A stretch of 64,000 nt of DNA from Epinephelus fuscoguttatus (Eukaryota; Chordata; Actinopteri; Perciformes; Serranidae), in assembly GCF_011397635.1 (NCBI RefSeq), contig NC_064759.1, forward strand, positions 14,218,428 through 14,282,427. Reading direction: 5' to 3'. A model generated the notes under the pieces. That model worked only from the letters and a program-made list of their open reading frames with translations. It was not told the DNA's origin and ran no database searches. A program made the position numbers and the translations under genes. Positions 15,806 through 45,662 of the stretch are shown here, piece by piece. The number at the start of each line of letters is the position of its first letter. The first letter of the stretch is position 1.

Positions 15806-18230
15806 TGAAAAGAGAGCGTGTGTGTGTGTAAACGTGTGCGTGTCTGTGTGGTAAAGCATCCACAGTAAAAAAAAATCTCACTCAGGTGGCTGGACTAACG
15901 ACCTGCTGCTCCCATATAGAGAGCGCTTAAAAAATAAAAATGACTTCATGATATTAAAAGAAAAAAAATGGAAAACGGGTTTTCTTAGATATTTTAAATG
16001 TTTGTCTTCTCGCTCTTGGCATTTTGATTTCATTTGTCTTTTAGATTTTAATTTCTCGTTTGCTGTTTAATTTTACGTATTTCAGGTTTGAGCTGTTTGA
16101 TTGGATTTTTGTAGCTGGACATGCGTGTGTGGAGTGTGTGGTTACTGGGATGCTTTTCACTATGCAAACTAAAATCCAGAGCTGCGACATGAAGGGATAT
16201 TTGAAGATGTTTATTTTTTAGTTACGACATAAATGTATTGATTCAGGTGCAATTCAGAAGTCATATCACCTAGATCACAGGAATGAGTTTGTATGCCTGG
16301 TTTCCTCTGGTGGTTATCAACGGAAATGCAGTCGAATTAATCAAACTCGTTCTGTACATTGTAAGCAATAATGTTCGTTTGTGTCTTTTCTCATTAGTGG
16401 TAGAATCTTTGCTTTGATTTTGGTGCTGAAACCAAAGATTTTTAGTTGAATGGTTTTCTTAAATCTTAAGTTAACAGGAGAGGAGGGAGGTGAATTGTAG
16501 CCAATGTTGGATTTGAAGAGAAGACTCTTCCCAACTGTTTTGATAGCCATGAGAGAGAGTCTGCTTCCATTTTTGAGTGTTTCGGAGCCGCAGGGCTCTG
16601 TGTTTAATGCCTGACCAAAAGAGACAAAGTCTGGGTCAATGAGTTGATCATGTTGAAGATAATTCATCTTTTCCCAAAGGCTTCCAATGCACTCATTTGG
16701 GTTCCTTGTTTGGAAAAAAAAAAAAAAGGGGTAAAAAAGAAAGTGAGGGGATGAAAGAGATAGCATTCCCCTTTTTTCTGTGCTTATTTATTTATTGTTA
16801 TTTATTATGGTTCTTCTGCTGAAACTCTTTGTGAGACCAAATCCAAGGGTGGGACACATATTACAAGTCTTACAAGAGCTGCATTGCGCTAAAGATTTTG
16901 ATTCTTCATGTAACTTAACGCCTTTTTTTAAAAACGGGCTGCGTGTCTTCTTTTGGCGATTCTTCCTCGAATGCATTCTTTGCACATTTAACCCCGTCAG
17001 GTACTGCAATAATACAGGCACATTCCATCCTCCGGGGTACAGAGAGAAGGGAACAGAGCAAAGAAGTAGTCAGAGGGTTCAAAACCTTCAATGCAACTGG
17101 AACACAAAATGACTTTGCTGTTTGACATTTTCAGCGCGCTTTTTCTGTTGTTAATTTAACACGTATAGTACTGTATGACATATTAACATGGCAGTTCTTA
17201 TAGATCGGCCACCGCTGTGTCTAAAGGGGCCATTATCCTTTGAGTTTGACCAAAAACTATCTTGTTTTCATCATGCTTTTCCCTGGACCGGTACATTAAG
17301 GCCTTTTGCAGGGTGTAATGCAATCTTTAATGGCTTTAAACGACAGCAGTTGTCTTTTTATTTTCCATTCTCTTGAAACCTATGTAGTCAGAACCTGCTG
17401 TAGCAGTGGCGCTGGTCTGGCCTTGTGTGCACTATCCGCTCCTTGTTGTGTAGTAAATCTTTTTTTTTATTTGCACTATGAGATTTGAGAGCTTCAAGCC
17501 TTTTTTTTGTCTGACCTTGAATATCTAGTCCATTAACTCACTCGATACCATTTAAGATTGTGATTGAAATACTTCTTTAAAACCTGCATACAATGAGTAC
17601 TCTTCCTCCTGCATAATAGTACAGAGTTATAGTCAATATAATATATAATGGGATGAATTTGCCTTAGATTTTTTTGTGCTGCAACTACTCTCAGGAAATC
17701 TTGAGCAATGCACTAAGTGATTATACAGAATATATAAAATGAGAAGAAATTGTTTGGTGCTGTTGGACGATTGACACTCTTCATGCAAGTGTAAGGCCAG
17801 TAGTTTCAAAATAAGACATTTTCTAGAATAGTTGATGGTTAAAAAACCTGTAGTGAAAAACAGGGAAATGGTGATGACAGTAAACTACTGGCCTTACTGG
17901 AACCAGTCCTACTGGAATGGCAGTGTGACAGTTGGTCCCGTTCATGAAGGGTGTTGGTGCTCCCGGTCGGAGCGCTGTGAATGAATGAGGGTTAACTGAT
18001 GCCAGCTGTGAAATGTGTGTTTCTATGTGAGCTGTTTGTTTTCTTGGCTTCGGTGAAGGGACATGGGGTCTGGTCTGTGTAGAGACCCCGCTATCAGGGA
18101 TACATTTTTGTCTTTCAGTTTTTAGTGGAACCTTCTCAGAGATATGAATTCATTTTCCCATCATTTGTTTCAGTTAATGTAAAGAAAATAAATAAACATA
18201 TCCAAGCTTGATCTTTTCTGTGTTTCTGTT
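15806..18230 (+). other. Probable long 3' UTR of zbtb7b
   Basis: No coding exon follows the zbtb7b stop. A proximal AATAAA lies at 15933-15938. Overlapping AATAAA signals lie at 18187-18192 and 18191-18196, followed within 20-45 nt by a T/GT-rich stretch typical of a downstream cleavage element. I infer a 3' UTR of up to about 2.4 kb ending near 18210, with possible use of the proximal signal. Confidence 0.55.
18187..18196 (+). terminator. Distal poly(A) signal, probably zbtb7b
   Basis: Two overlapping AATAAA hexamers followed by a T/GT-rich downstream element (about 18211-18238). No other + strand gene ends nearby. Confidence 0.55.
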
Positions 18231-19032
18231 ATTGGTTTATATCACAAACACAACCCTTTAAGAGCTTTAGTAAAGAGTTAAAGTAGTTCATTCGGTGCTT
18301 TAAGAGTTGTGACCAGAATGTGTGCTGAGTGGGAATTTTACAGTTGACTTGTGCTCTCTGGTGGACAAACTATGTAATGTAGACGCTGTTTTTAAAATGC
18401 TAAAAACAGTCTGTTGTGACATTTCTAGTTCCTCACAACTGACACTGCACTGTAAATACTCAAACATATGTGATAAGCTAATACTGTGCAATCATATCAG
18501 CCCAGTCAAGCTCCATGGGTGACTTATCACCAATGACTCATGACTCTGCTTCCACTTGAGCCTTTGGACTTGAAAATACTTTACACCTTCCCCAAAGCCC
18601 AAATACTAACATGTTTATTTAAAAAGTGTGCCACAGATCAGTATGATTTCATTTGCCGAATCAACGAATGTTAACACTTTTCATTCACAGCATGTCGACA
18701 ATTAATTCGCCAGATCTACTTTGTTTAAACTGATCCAACAGCACTGAAGTTACATGAAAGAGCCATGAAGAACTAACATTATGTTACTGAGCACAAGTTT
18801 GGTTTTATGTACAAAAATTATGTGGTGGACAACAAAAAAATTAGTGCAGTATGCAAAATGTACAGGTTGAGACCTATAGAGGGAGCTGCAACAACTTTCA
18901 ACTTTGTACATTTTAAGTTGCATAAATACTGGTAAGTCAAGGCTAACATAGTTAGCTAATGCTAAGCTAACATCAGCTTAACATCTAAATAGCTTGTTTT
19001 GACAAACACATATTTTCAAAGCATCCATTTTT

Positions 19033-19200
19033 TTGTGGCTTTATTGCATGGGACAGTCTAAGCATGAAAGGGTTAGAGACCGAGTGGATGCAGCACAGGG
19101 CTGCAGGCTGGAATCAAGGCCATGGCCGCTGTGGCACAGACATTGTCTTTGTATATGGGACACCTGCTCTTTCCAGGAAGCCACCTGGCACCCTTATTTT
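19033..19200 (-). mobile_element. SINE-like repeat, copy A (diverged)
   Basis: It shares a layout with 46975-47190 and 62110-62345: a TTTATTGCAT-like start, a purine-rich GAGAGACCGAG section, ATGCAGCACAG..., then GGAATCAAGGCC at the place where the other copies carry a tRNA-like B box in reverse. It is the most diverged of the three. Confidence 0.4.
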
Positions 19201-19613
19201 TGTACATTTAATATATTACTCCTTTGTTAAAATGCCATTACATTCAATGAAGAGCACACTGTGACGTGTTTGGGACTCAAAACTCAAAGTTCAAGACTTT
19301 GGACTTGAATGCAAAGACTTACTTGGAACTTCCAAAACAATTACTCGGTCCTACCTTTGCTATTTGCTGTGTAAAGATACAGTGGAGTGATGGCATCCTG
19401 AGCAGAAGGAAGCTGCATTCCTTGTGAGTGTTGTAAGCTAAGCTTCTCTGTGGTTTGTTGTGGTGATGTTTGCATGTTTGTGTATGTGTGTAGCCCACTT
19501 GCTAGCTCATTGCTGCTGCTTTGCACTGTGCTCATACGACTCTTACCGCTAATATCAGGAGGGCGTTGTCATGGAAGCATAGCGCCCACCTCTGGTTTCA
19601 CTGTGGTTAACAC

Positions 19614-20067
19614 TAGCTATGTTTGCATCCAAAAGTTATTCGAATCATTGGGAAATGCGCATTAAAAGAAATACGAATCCTGTGTGTTTCCATTAAATGT
19701 ACGGACTTTGGTGAAAACTACGAACTCGCGCAGAACCGGAAACAAAACAAGTCTCGCATTCTTCTTCTTCTACGTTTTCTGGCGGTTGGCAACTAGCTTG
19801 TAAATGCATTACTGCCTTCCCGACCCAAAGCGTGAATATCACCATGGTGAGAGGTGCACTATGTCAGACTTAATTCGAACATAACTGTTTCCATTTCCCG
19901 TTTTGCGAATCAACATTTTTTCGAATCAACCAAAATCTGGCTAAAGCGAGCATATTTTAGTTTGTGCGAATCAGGGGATTTTAATTCGAATTTTGGCGTT
20001 TCCATCATAATTTTCCGATGCGATAATGCTAGATGTGCATCTAAACAGGCTGATGGAAACATGGCTA
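19614..20067. mobile_element. MITE, about 450 bp
   Basis: The left end TAGCTATGTTTGCATC (19614-19629) and the inverse of the right end, TAGCCATGTTTCCATC (20052-20067), match at 14 of 16 positions. The interior carries several AATTCG motifs in both orientations and no ORF. The superfamily is unclear because the target duplication is not resolved. Confidence 0.7.
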
Positions 20068-21411
20068 CTGTTAGCTCTGTCGGCCACCACCCAAGATGGC
20101 AGTTTAGATCACGGCCTCCTTCAACAGAATCTTAAAATGTCCTGCTAACCAGCAAATAAACCCCATTCAATACTAAAAGCAGCTAGATAGCAGGATAACG
20201 ATGGAAACGAGAGTAAAAAGTAAGAAAAATACTGTTAGATGCAGAGCAACATGCTAAAGGGAAAGATGGCAGACAGCAGAAAGGTAACAAAAAGGTGACT
20301 TTAGAGAGGACTCTACAGGAAATACAAGACTTCAGAAAAGAAACTGACTGCCAGCTGTTGGTTATTAAAGACAACCTCAACAAAACAAACCACAAATCGA
20401 GAAGGCAGAAGGCCGCATTGATGGAAACCAGGACGCTAACATTGGGACAAGTCGTGAGGAAACATGCTTAAAATCCAAACTTGGAATGAGGAAATGCTTT
20501 TGGACCAAGAGGGAAGACTGAGGAGAGAGTGTATCAGAATATGCAGCTCTGTCGGCACTGCTGCTGTTGTTTAGTGCTGTTTATGGAGTTAGCAACGTTA
20601 GCTGCCAGCCGCCGGCTCAGCAACCTCCATGTTGAGAACCGTGTGCAGACAACTCGTACACTCTGAATTTCACACAGAGCTCCTTTAAACACATTATTAA
20701 TTGTCCTCTAAGAGTCTCATTGTCTCTGAATGGAAAAAATCTGAACGAAATAGGCCTTTTCTCTGCAAACGTTTTGACACGTCACAGTTGGAAAAACAAA
20801 AGTGTGAATCACACGGTTAGCTATGGCTAATTTAATTTCGCTGCTTCAGTTTCAGGGTCCTAATATCGCACACGCTGGCTCACTGTCACGGTTTACTGGT
20901 TTAATGGGACACTTTAATAGCACAGAGCCATCGTTAATGTCATTAGTCACACCTGTGTTTTTAGGACAAGTTAAAATGCCTGCTGTTAAAAAGGCCATGT
21001 GTCAAATGGGTCTCAGTCAAAGGCTATTTATAGACATTATCATCACATTAACAATCCATTTATAACCCTGTGAATCATGCACCATGTCCCCTGATTACAG
21101 CTCCTCTCAGTGACCCTGATTCTCACCAATTAACTGCCAGTTTGTGTGTGCACGCGCGCGCGCACACCTGTGAAAGATCGGGCACCTGTCGGCAGCAGCA
21201 CTGGCAGCTGAGGTAGGATGTGACGTAGATCGTTAATCCTCTTAGGTTAATTAAGCTGAACCAGCAGGCCCCGCAGCGCAGCTCCTGTAACAGCGGAGGT
21301 TTCTCGGATCGATCTGATCGTATGAGGAGTCAAACAGAGACTCTGGGAGGAAAAGCTTTGGACCATAAAACTATCTGAGGAGAGCTGGAGCCGGTGGGTG
21401 TCTCCTGCAGG

Positions 21412-29007
<7,596 letters not shown>

Positions 29008-29397
29008 AACTGTGCAGGGGTCCATTTCAACAGCAACACTAGCTCATTGTACTGTACGGCATTGTGTATACTATTTTTTAATATAGTTTTTAGATATGAA
29101 AGTAATTCTGTACTATTTAAGAAATCACACTGCAAGTTCTTCTGCATAAAATTAAAATTTCTCCCAACTTTAAAAACTATGATCATTGCCGATCCCTCAC
29201 AGGCAACATGTTCTTTCAAGGGTTTTCATGAGAGGGTAAGTGGTTTATTTTTGTCATGTTATTCTGCAGCAAGTTGGTCACTTAAACCAGTACATATTTT
29301 GGCAGGCAGAGCTGTGGACAGATGTGACCGACTCCGTCTCTGAACAGACTTTGAGGAAAAAACATCTAATGAAGAATCACAAAGCTCAAAACACAGC

Positions 29398-29403
29398 AAT
29401 AAA
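29398..29403 (+). terminator. ndufv1 poly(A) signal
   Basis: AATAAA 391 nt after the ndufv1 stop, followed by a T-rich tract. It lies 6-10 nt from the khdc4 signals on the opposite strand. Confidence 0.7.
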
Positions 29404-29408
29404 TTAAG

Positions 29409-29418
29409 TTTATTTATT
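29409..29418 (-). terminator. khdc4 poly(A) signals
   Basis: On the minus strand two overlapping AATAAA hexamers (29409-29414 and 29413-29418) lie about 550 nt beyond the khdc4 stop at 29964. They define a 3' UTR of roughly 0.55 kb. Confidence 0.65.
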
Positions 29419-29963
29419 TCATAAAAGCATGAAATAAATTCAATAGGTTTACTACATATTAGTCCAACATGATCTGTACAAAAAGACCAGAATAGGAAAG
29501 AATGACGTCACAGACTCGGACGGGGAGAAAGGAAAGCAAAGGAGGTGACAGAGTACAGAAAGCTGTACTTGGGATAAAATGAAAAGTGGTCGGTGATGTG
29601 CAACATCATTGCCTTATGAGACTGTTTTATATTCAAACACTTCACATGGCGTCGGTGGTCAAACCAATCCACATAAACCTGAAGGCAGAAATCACTCATC
29701 TGACCAGCTATACATCCACAAAATAGTTTGGAGTATCAGTCCTGCAAATGTCCATCTTCAAACTATAATGTGTGCACCAAAAGAAACAAACAGTAGTTCT
29801 CCAAAACATTAGCACGTCCATTTGGACCCAAAGTACTAAAATAATGTTGCTGTTAAGAGTCATCCATGTGATGAATGCATGATGGAAAAAGACAGGCTCA
29901 GTTTGGGTGGATATCCGGTAAGACTCGGGACAAAGCACTGAGGGAGTTTAGATCTTTCCTGTT

Positions 29964-38688
<8,725 letters not shown>

Positions 38689-38832
38689 CAATATCTTGTC
38701 AAACGGAAAATGTCCTCTCAGTGTTAAAATAAACGTGAAAACCCTCCCTTGGCTTCTGCACAGCAGACTATGCTGTATGCTAGCTGCTAGCCGCTGCTAC
38801 TGGACGGACCTGACTGTTTCCGCCTCCGGTTA
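38689..38832. promoter_or_regulatory. khdc4 promoter/5' UTR, possibly bidirectional
   Basis: The 144 bases between the khdc4 ATG (minus strand) and an open reading frame with a good splice donor on the plus strand lack a TATA box. They contain GCTAGCTGCTAGCCGCTGCT and TTCCGCCTCCGG, compatible with a GC/ETS-type housekeeping promoter. Bidirectional activity is inference. Confidence 0.45.
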
Positions 38833-39050
38833 ATGTTGCTTCCTGACGGTTACACCACAAGGCGGCGCCAGATACTAGGACAAATATATCATGGACATCA
38901 AAAAGGGTCAGGTGTGGTGCTGCTGCCTCACCTGTCCCCACCTTTCATCACTTCCGTGCCACCCTTGGCGAGTTTCTTTAGAGGAGGCATCAAAGTTTCC
39001 AGTGGAGGAAGGAGCCTTGAGCTGCAGAACATGCTACATGACAGGCAAAG
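38833..39050 (+). other. Possible first exon of a divergent transcript
   Basis: An ATG at 38833 opens 72 codons (MLLPDGYTTRRRQILGQIYH...ELQNMLHDRQ) that run into a strong donor CAAAG|GTAGGTGAG at 39050/39051. I do not recognise the peptide and cannot find a partner exon with confidence in the following 9 kb. It may be the 5' exon of a long non-coding RNA divergent from khdc4, or chance. Confidence 0.3.
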
Positions 39051-42000
39051 GTAGGTGAGCAGAGTTACCTTCTTCTTAAAATGACTTGTAAAATGGAAGA
39101 AATCATGTCTTAATTAAGTTTTAAAACACGTGTCAGGACTTTGTTTGTGTCGCCTGTTTGTCCTGAAGTGTTGGACAGAGGGGTTTTGCTGTGAATGCAA
39201 ACAGATGCAAGCTAGCATTTAGCTAACCTGACTTTAATGTTGAATGCATGATGCCCTGCCATTTTAAGGTTTTGAACTTAATATAAGCAAAGTTTTTATG
39301 TCATACAAACATTATAAAAGTCTCTTTCAAAGGCTAACTATAATGTCTTCTCAACCCTGTTCATAGAGTCATCACATAGCATGTTGACTGACAGGAAGAC
39401 AGGTGTATTTATTGCAACTTTAGCACATTAGCATAGTTACAACACAGCAGATTAAGGACAAGCAACTGCAACTGGGCCAAAATGACAAATTCTAGTAGAG
39501 GTTATTAATTCACTGGCGTGTTTGTAGCATTTTAATGGGACTTGCTGCCTCAGATTGTCTTTTAAACTGTTAGAAACATGGTCACCTCTTTTGCAAACCT
39601 CATAACCTCTCAACCTGACCTTGGTCGAAGGTTGTCTGAGCTGTAGGCTTGCATTATTCTCTGCGATGACAGCCAGGCCATAAAGGCCCCAGCATCCAGC
39701 ATCCTGTGCAGACACAGGCCACAGCATCATGCCCACCGGCTCCCAGGCTGTTCTGATGTTCTGGGTTACACAGAGTCACCGTGTACTCAGGTACAGGTGT
39801 TCAGTTACTGACCACCCAGGAGCTCAGAGACATGGCCAGGTGGTGCAGGTTACTGTGGAAGGTGAGCACGCTGCGTGGGGGCGACATGGATCAATAGATT
39901 GAACAACCAGCAGCCCTAGTTGGATTTCTTTTGTCCTGTGTCGTGGGGTGTTGACAACGGTCTGCAAAATGTTTGATTAGGATCGAGGTGTGTCACGTGT
40001 ACGTAAGAGGAAATGGCTTGTTTTAAAAGGCTCAGTGTTCGTTTTCAATCACAACACAGGCTTTGTTCGTGCTCATCTATTAGGACTGGAGTTGTTTTGC
40101 TTGTCTTTCTTATTCAGGAGTGGAAGTGATGGATTATTTTCAGTCCTTGTACATGAATTAACATGGCTTTTGTGAAATAATACATTTCACAGTTGGCTTT
40201 TCTTTTAATTGAAGTAGTTGACTTAAGAAATTTGACCTATCAACTGCGGAGACATTTTCGGTAAATAGTCTGCAAGTTTAAAGTGGTATCAACTTTCCTT
40301 TTCATATCTTAATTTGTGATTTTACATATTTACCTTTGACTTGAAAAGAAAACCAAATGAAACATCTAAAGTGAGTTCAAGTAATGGGCAGTAGTGCAGG
40401 ATTCCTTGGTTCTCTTCAAGTCACAAGTTCTCGATCCCACGCACTTTACAGTAAGACTTTAAGGGGTGCAAGAAATTATTCCCCCTACAAATCATGTGGA
40501 TTTAACTCTCTCTTTCTAGCATTTAACTCCCATTTATTTTCATTAAAGTAGATTTTATGAACAGAGTATTGATAACATTAGATATGATAAATTAAGATAG
40601 AATAAGATAGCTTATCTCATCTTATATTATCTTATACTTAACCCTACATCAGAGAAATTCACACGTTACAGCAGCTCAGGAGCCCGAAGCACGAGGAGAA
40701 AGGAAAGATAAGTGACTGAGTGCTAAATAAGGGAAAAATATGACAAAAATAGAAATTAGATGAAATAAAAAACAAGATAATAAAAAAATCTATACAATAT
40801 ATAGACACCTTTTACTTATACAGATACTGTTTGTCCATGGTTGATAGTTGGACAGGGTAACTGTAATAGACACACAGTGTGTTATTTTTTACTGTAAAAA
40901 TATAGTAATATAGAAATATTATTGCACATTAGGTGGTTACATATTGCACAGGAATGTTACACAGTATAAATGTAAAGGATATAAATAAGTATATGTACAT
41001 GTATATGTATATGAGCGGATATAATTGTATGACATATAGGCTATTATATATAAGAATAATTACACAGTATAAGTTTGTGTATGTGTTGTGTATATATATA
41101 ACAAAAACAATATAATATGCAGTTATTACATATCCACCATGTGCATATAGTAATAATTTAATAGTATACTATGTATAATATATAATAATAATGTTACCAT
41201 ATAGCAGTTGAGTTGGACTTTTCATTACTTTTTTCATCACTGATCAAATTAAACATTCTGAACTCTTGAAGCAAGGGCGGATGAGATTTTGGCAAAAATT
41301 GTTTGTATATATTTGAATTGGCCTCAAACCTTTGGACATAAAATAGCTCAGTATTCATAGTGGAGTTAAATCATATTTCATTTCAGATTATTGTCTCTTT
41401 ACTGGGTGAACAGCACAGAACAGGTGCTGAGCCCTCAGGACAGGAGGTGTCCTCCCCTCTGGGGACTCTGTCACTGGGATGGGTCAGTTACTGAGCCACC
41501 CGAGCTGGAAGTTCAGCCGGTGCAAAGACAGACGAGTGTAAGAACATGTTGTGTAGTCCGGAACACGTGCAGCCATTTTAGAGCTGTTAACTTGCAGCTG
41601 CTAATAAAATCCTCAGGTACACAGGATTGTATTTGTACCATGACAATAGTGGCCCAACGACTAACTTTGTACATACATCAGGGCAGTATAGTCACATACA
41701 GGACTGTGACTTTTCTATGATTTTGAGCATATTTGAATTGTAGGAGGGGACATGGCCCCCTTTCATAAATATTATAATTACTGCCTAGACATACATGATG
41801 AATGCTTAGTCTAAAACAAGTCTACACAGAGTTGTCTTGAAGCAGCCATCTGGATAAATGGAGAAAACTCTGAAACAGAGTGTGTTACAGTTTGGACCCA
41901 CTCCACATTAATGCCACTGGAGAAAGAAATGACACTCTGTAGACATGGAATAGTAATTTACACCAAGATGGAGGTATTCATTACATTTCAGTTATTTCAG

Positions 42001-42608
42001 CTGTGATGGTGCTGCACACCAATAACGGGAAAGAGAATCACCAAGATTGCCACTCGGGAACACACATGGCACAGTTGTCAGAATATAATCATGAGCCAGA
42101 CAATGGATAGACGTGAAACTATTGTATAAAGACACGTCTGTGGGCTCTGTAGGCACCGTCCTCCTTCTGTCTTTGGTTACTTGGCATTTTTATAAGACTG
42201 AGTAATAGAGTATGTTTTTAAAATGCTTTGCTTTCTCATCAGTGTGGAGTTGTGAGGAACAGAAAAGCAGATGTGATGCACTGTACGTCTGAAGTGGAGT
42301 TTGCTGAACAGGGCGAGTAACGATGGTTGGTTCCAACTCTGAAGTTTTGTTCTTATGTTTCACCTGCAGGCGGCGCTCTAATTCTAAACACCATATCGTC
42401 CACTCTTCAGCCTTCACTGTCAGATAAGGAAGTGATAGTGACGTTACAGCTGTTGTTGGACTAAACCAGTTTGTGCTTAAGGTCATACTTCAGTAAATAG
42501 AGCTTAAATTTTATTTGACACTACTGAATGAAATAATTTTTGGCTGCCATTCCTTTGAAATGCACATTTCACAGCAACTAGGTAGTCCTTTGGAAAACCA
42601 TGACATAA

Positions 42609-42960
42609 TAGGGCTGCAGCGAACAGTTATTTTTTATTATTTATTAATCTGCAGATTATTTTCTTGATGTTTCGAATAATTGCTTAGTTTACAAAGTTTC
42701 ATAAAACAGTGAAAAATGCACATTAGCACCTCCTAATGTCCAAGCTCATGTGTTCAAGTGCCTTTTTTTTTCCTAATCAAAAGTCCAGATCCCCAAAATA
42801 AGTTTCTGATCACACAAGACTCAAACAAGCAGCAAGTCTTTATATTTGAGGAGCTGGAAGTAGGTTGTGTTTGGTATTTTTGCTTGAAAAATTCTTATGT
42901 GAATAGTTATAGATTGATTTTCTACAGATTAATTAATAGACTTATCGTTTCGATCTAACA
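42609..42960. mobile_element. AGGGCTGCAGCGAAC... repeat
   Basis: It begins AGGGCTGCAGCGAACAG and continues TTATTAATCTGCAGATTATT, with a diverged inverse near TTAATAGACTTATCGTTTCG at its right end. It belongs to the same family as 46584-46900. No ORF of transposase type is present. Confidence 0.55.
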
Positions 42961-45662
42961 CATAATCATCTACGCAGGCTTTTGTTCTGGTATTGACCAG
43001 TGTCATGGAGATCCATAATGTCCCTCCTCAGCCATGACCCCTCTGCATGAACAAACCATAGGGTTCAGATGAGTGAGGTGTCAGAAGGTCAGAGGTCGGG
43101 GGAGCTTTGACGCCTGACAGGGATGACTGTTTACGGTCAGCGAGGAGGTGGCGGCAGGGGAGCACAGAGACACAGGCGGAGAGAGAAGGAGCGAGAGGGG
43201 CAGACGTGCCATGTTTACTGTCTTTCCTAGTAAGAGCCCGAGTGTGAACCGTAATGCGTATGTCGGTTGATGTAACCTCCGGCCTTCAAGGCACACAAGC
43301 CTGGGTCTCGCCTGATCCTGGCGGCTGACACGGAGGTGTGAAGTCAGGGGACGCGATGGGGAGGAGGGCGTCTCATGGTGGGGTTGCCAAGGGGCTGAAC
43401 AAAGAAACACTGTGAGCTCCCAGGTTTCAGTGTTTGCTGTCAAACCAGTGATTACAAACCGTTTTTTTAATACTGTGTCGACTACGTGTGCGGGTGTCAT
43501 AAAAATGAATGTGTTTGATATAACCTGATGTTACAGATGTTGAAAGTTGGAAGTAGATGAAGTCAATTCAGGGACAATTATGTAAGACTTGAGGGTTTTT
43601 GTTATTGCAGAATACTGTAATGTGTGTGTAATAAGTGATAATGTCATATAAGGTGAGGCCATGCAGAGAAATGAGACTGTAGGCGAGGCAGAAAGTGTGG
43701 AGGGGACAAGACGTGATTGAGAGAGAAAAAACAGATGGGGAGATTGAATTTTAGAAGAGGGCAGGCAGAGGAGGAGTGCGAAGGGAATCTTTTTTGTGTA
43801 TGTCTGGAGAGAATGGGAGCCTCTTATACGCCTCACAGCGTGAATTTGGCCTGGGCTGCGGGCCCGTCTCGTCTACACAGCAGGGTGCTTTCCTGAGCGG
43901 GCTGCCCAGGGGAGGGGCACCTGCAGCAGCCTCACACACTGGTCAAGAGCAGAGGGCTGGGAGGCGGGGCGAGGGCTGCTGGGATGGAAAGATGCTTGGT
44001 GGTTCCAGGAAACGGACATGTGCTGGATTATGAAATCCTCAGGTAGAACAGAGTGACGATCCCGAACGAAAATATGTGTCTTGGTGTTTTTCCCCCGTGG
44101 ACCAGAGAGGAGGAGATCTCAGGATGAAATCAAAAGCCTCTGTTGCGCAGGACGACAAAAGTTATGATTGGAGCAAGTCAGCCGGCGCTGGCAACTACCA
44201 ACACAAACAACACAAAGTTTATAGATCGACCAGCCTGCCAACTGAGACAATATTTTCCATCCATTTGGTTGGCTTGACCAAACACCACGTATTTGAAGTT
44301 TATCAAACACTCAGTCATCCCCGCAGACCTGAGGGAGGACTTAATCATCTGATATATTGAGTTTTAGAACACGCAGACACCCAAAACCTGTCCTCTGTGC
44401 AGACTCAGAAAATTAAACAACAAGCTCTCTGTGCTTTAATATCCACGCTGCTGCCGAGTGTCCTTTTTGGACAGGTTTCATCTCTACTCATGCTACACCC
44501 TCCATCTTCTGTCTTTTTGGTATGACCCAGGGGTCCAAAAATCACTACGTCTCATATGAGGGCTCACGATTTCAAACGTATACGGCGCTGGCGCTTTGTC
44601 TGCAAGAAATTCCATTTAAATGGACAAATGTGCTGAGAGGGCCTCAGTTGTCTGTGGAAGGTGGATGGATATTGCATTAACTTCACAACAGAAGCGCCCC
44701 CTGTGGTGTGACCGCACAGGGCTCCGGATAATAACTGCAGTGGGAACGTTCTGCTCAGAGGTAGCCAACACAGGTAAATGGAAACACATGGTGGGCAGCG
44801 TAGACTACAGAAGGCCTCAGAAATAGCGGCATCACAGTGCAGAGGAACTCACGAGCTGCCTCGACAAATGTCTTTGGTATGTTTCCCTTCAACCTGTTGG
44901 TATTACCACTGCAGCTTCTCCTGCAGCCCTCAGGGTTTATTCTCCCTCAGTTAATGGTTCTACATGTATGCACTTTATGTGCAAATAAATAAACCCACTC
45001 TTTAACTTTGTTTTCCTCACATGAATCAAGTCTCATTTTACATTGCATTTCACATGAAAATACTCTCACAATCCATTACCGGGGGATTATGTACTCACAG
45101 AAGTTATTGCATGTCAAGTGAAAACACAGTTAACCACAGTGAATAGAGCTTAATGGTCCCTCTGTGTGGTTGGGTGCGCAAGGAAAACTATTAAATTGGA
45201 TTAAAAATTTAATGGATCACTGAAACTTCTTTATCTGCTCTCCCTGTGCTCTGTGTCAACATTTCATCGAGGTCTGGAATATCATTCCTCTCTTAGAGGA
45301 CAGTGTTGCTGTTTTAAACATATAGATTTAATTGTCATTTTTCCCTTTTTTGTGGCCTATTGACGACATACAATAGTTGATTTTTTTTTTTTTTTTACTG
45401 TGCAAATTGAAAGTCATTTTAAATTTACAATAAAAGCAAAACAGTCTCCTCAGAAATTGTTCAAGGGGACAATTCACACCCGTGTTTTTTTTAATGGTTT
45501 ATTTATTCATTGGTTTAATTCATTTTTAAGGAGGCGCACACTCTTTACGGGAAAGCTCACGTCCATCAGCACAGATGCAAACATGCTTTTAGCTTTATAA
45601 AATGAACCTCAAACATAATTCGACTTAAAAACAGAATTCAGTTTACATATTACTTCTACTTT

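Larger units (their letters stand above)
18231..21411. other. zbtb7b-ndufv1 intergenic region
   Basis: No gene is recognised. It contains a SINE-like copy (19033-19200) and a MITE (19614-20067), entered separately. The last 200 bases before the ndufv1 ATG are moderately GC-rich, include a TGACGT motif near 21220, and probably hold the ndufv1 promoter and 5' UTR. No TATA box is evident. Confidence 0.6.

Noticed and set aside
16341-16766. Minus-strand ORF of 141 codons in the zbtb7b 3' UTR
   Set aside because: There is no recognisable domain, it begins in low-complexity Phe/Ser-rich sequence produced by an A run, and lies antisense to a likely UTR.
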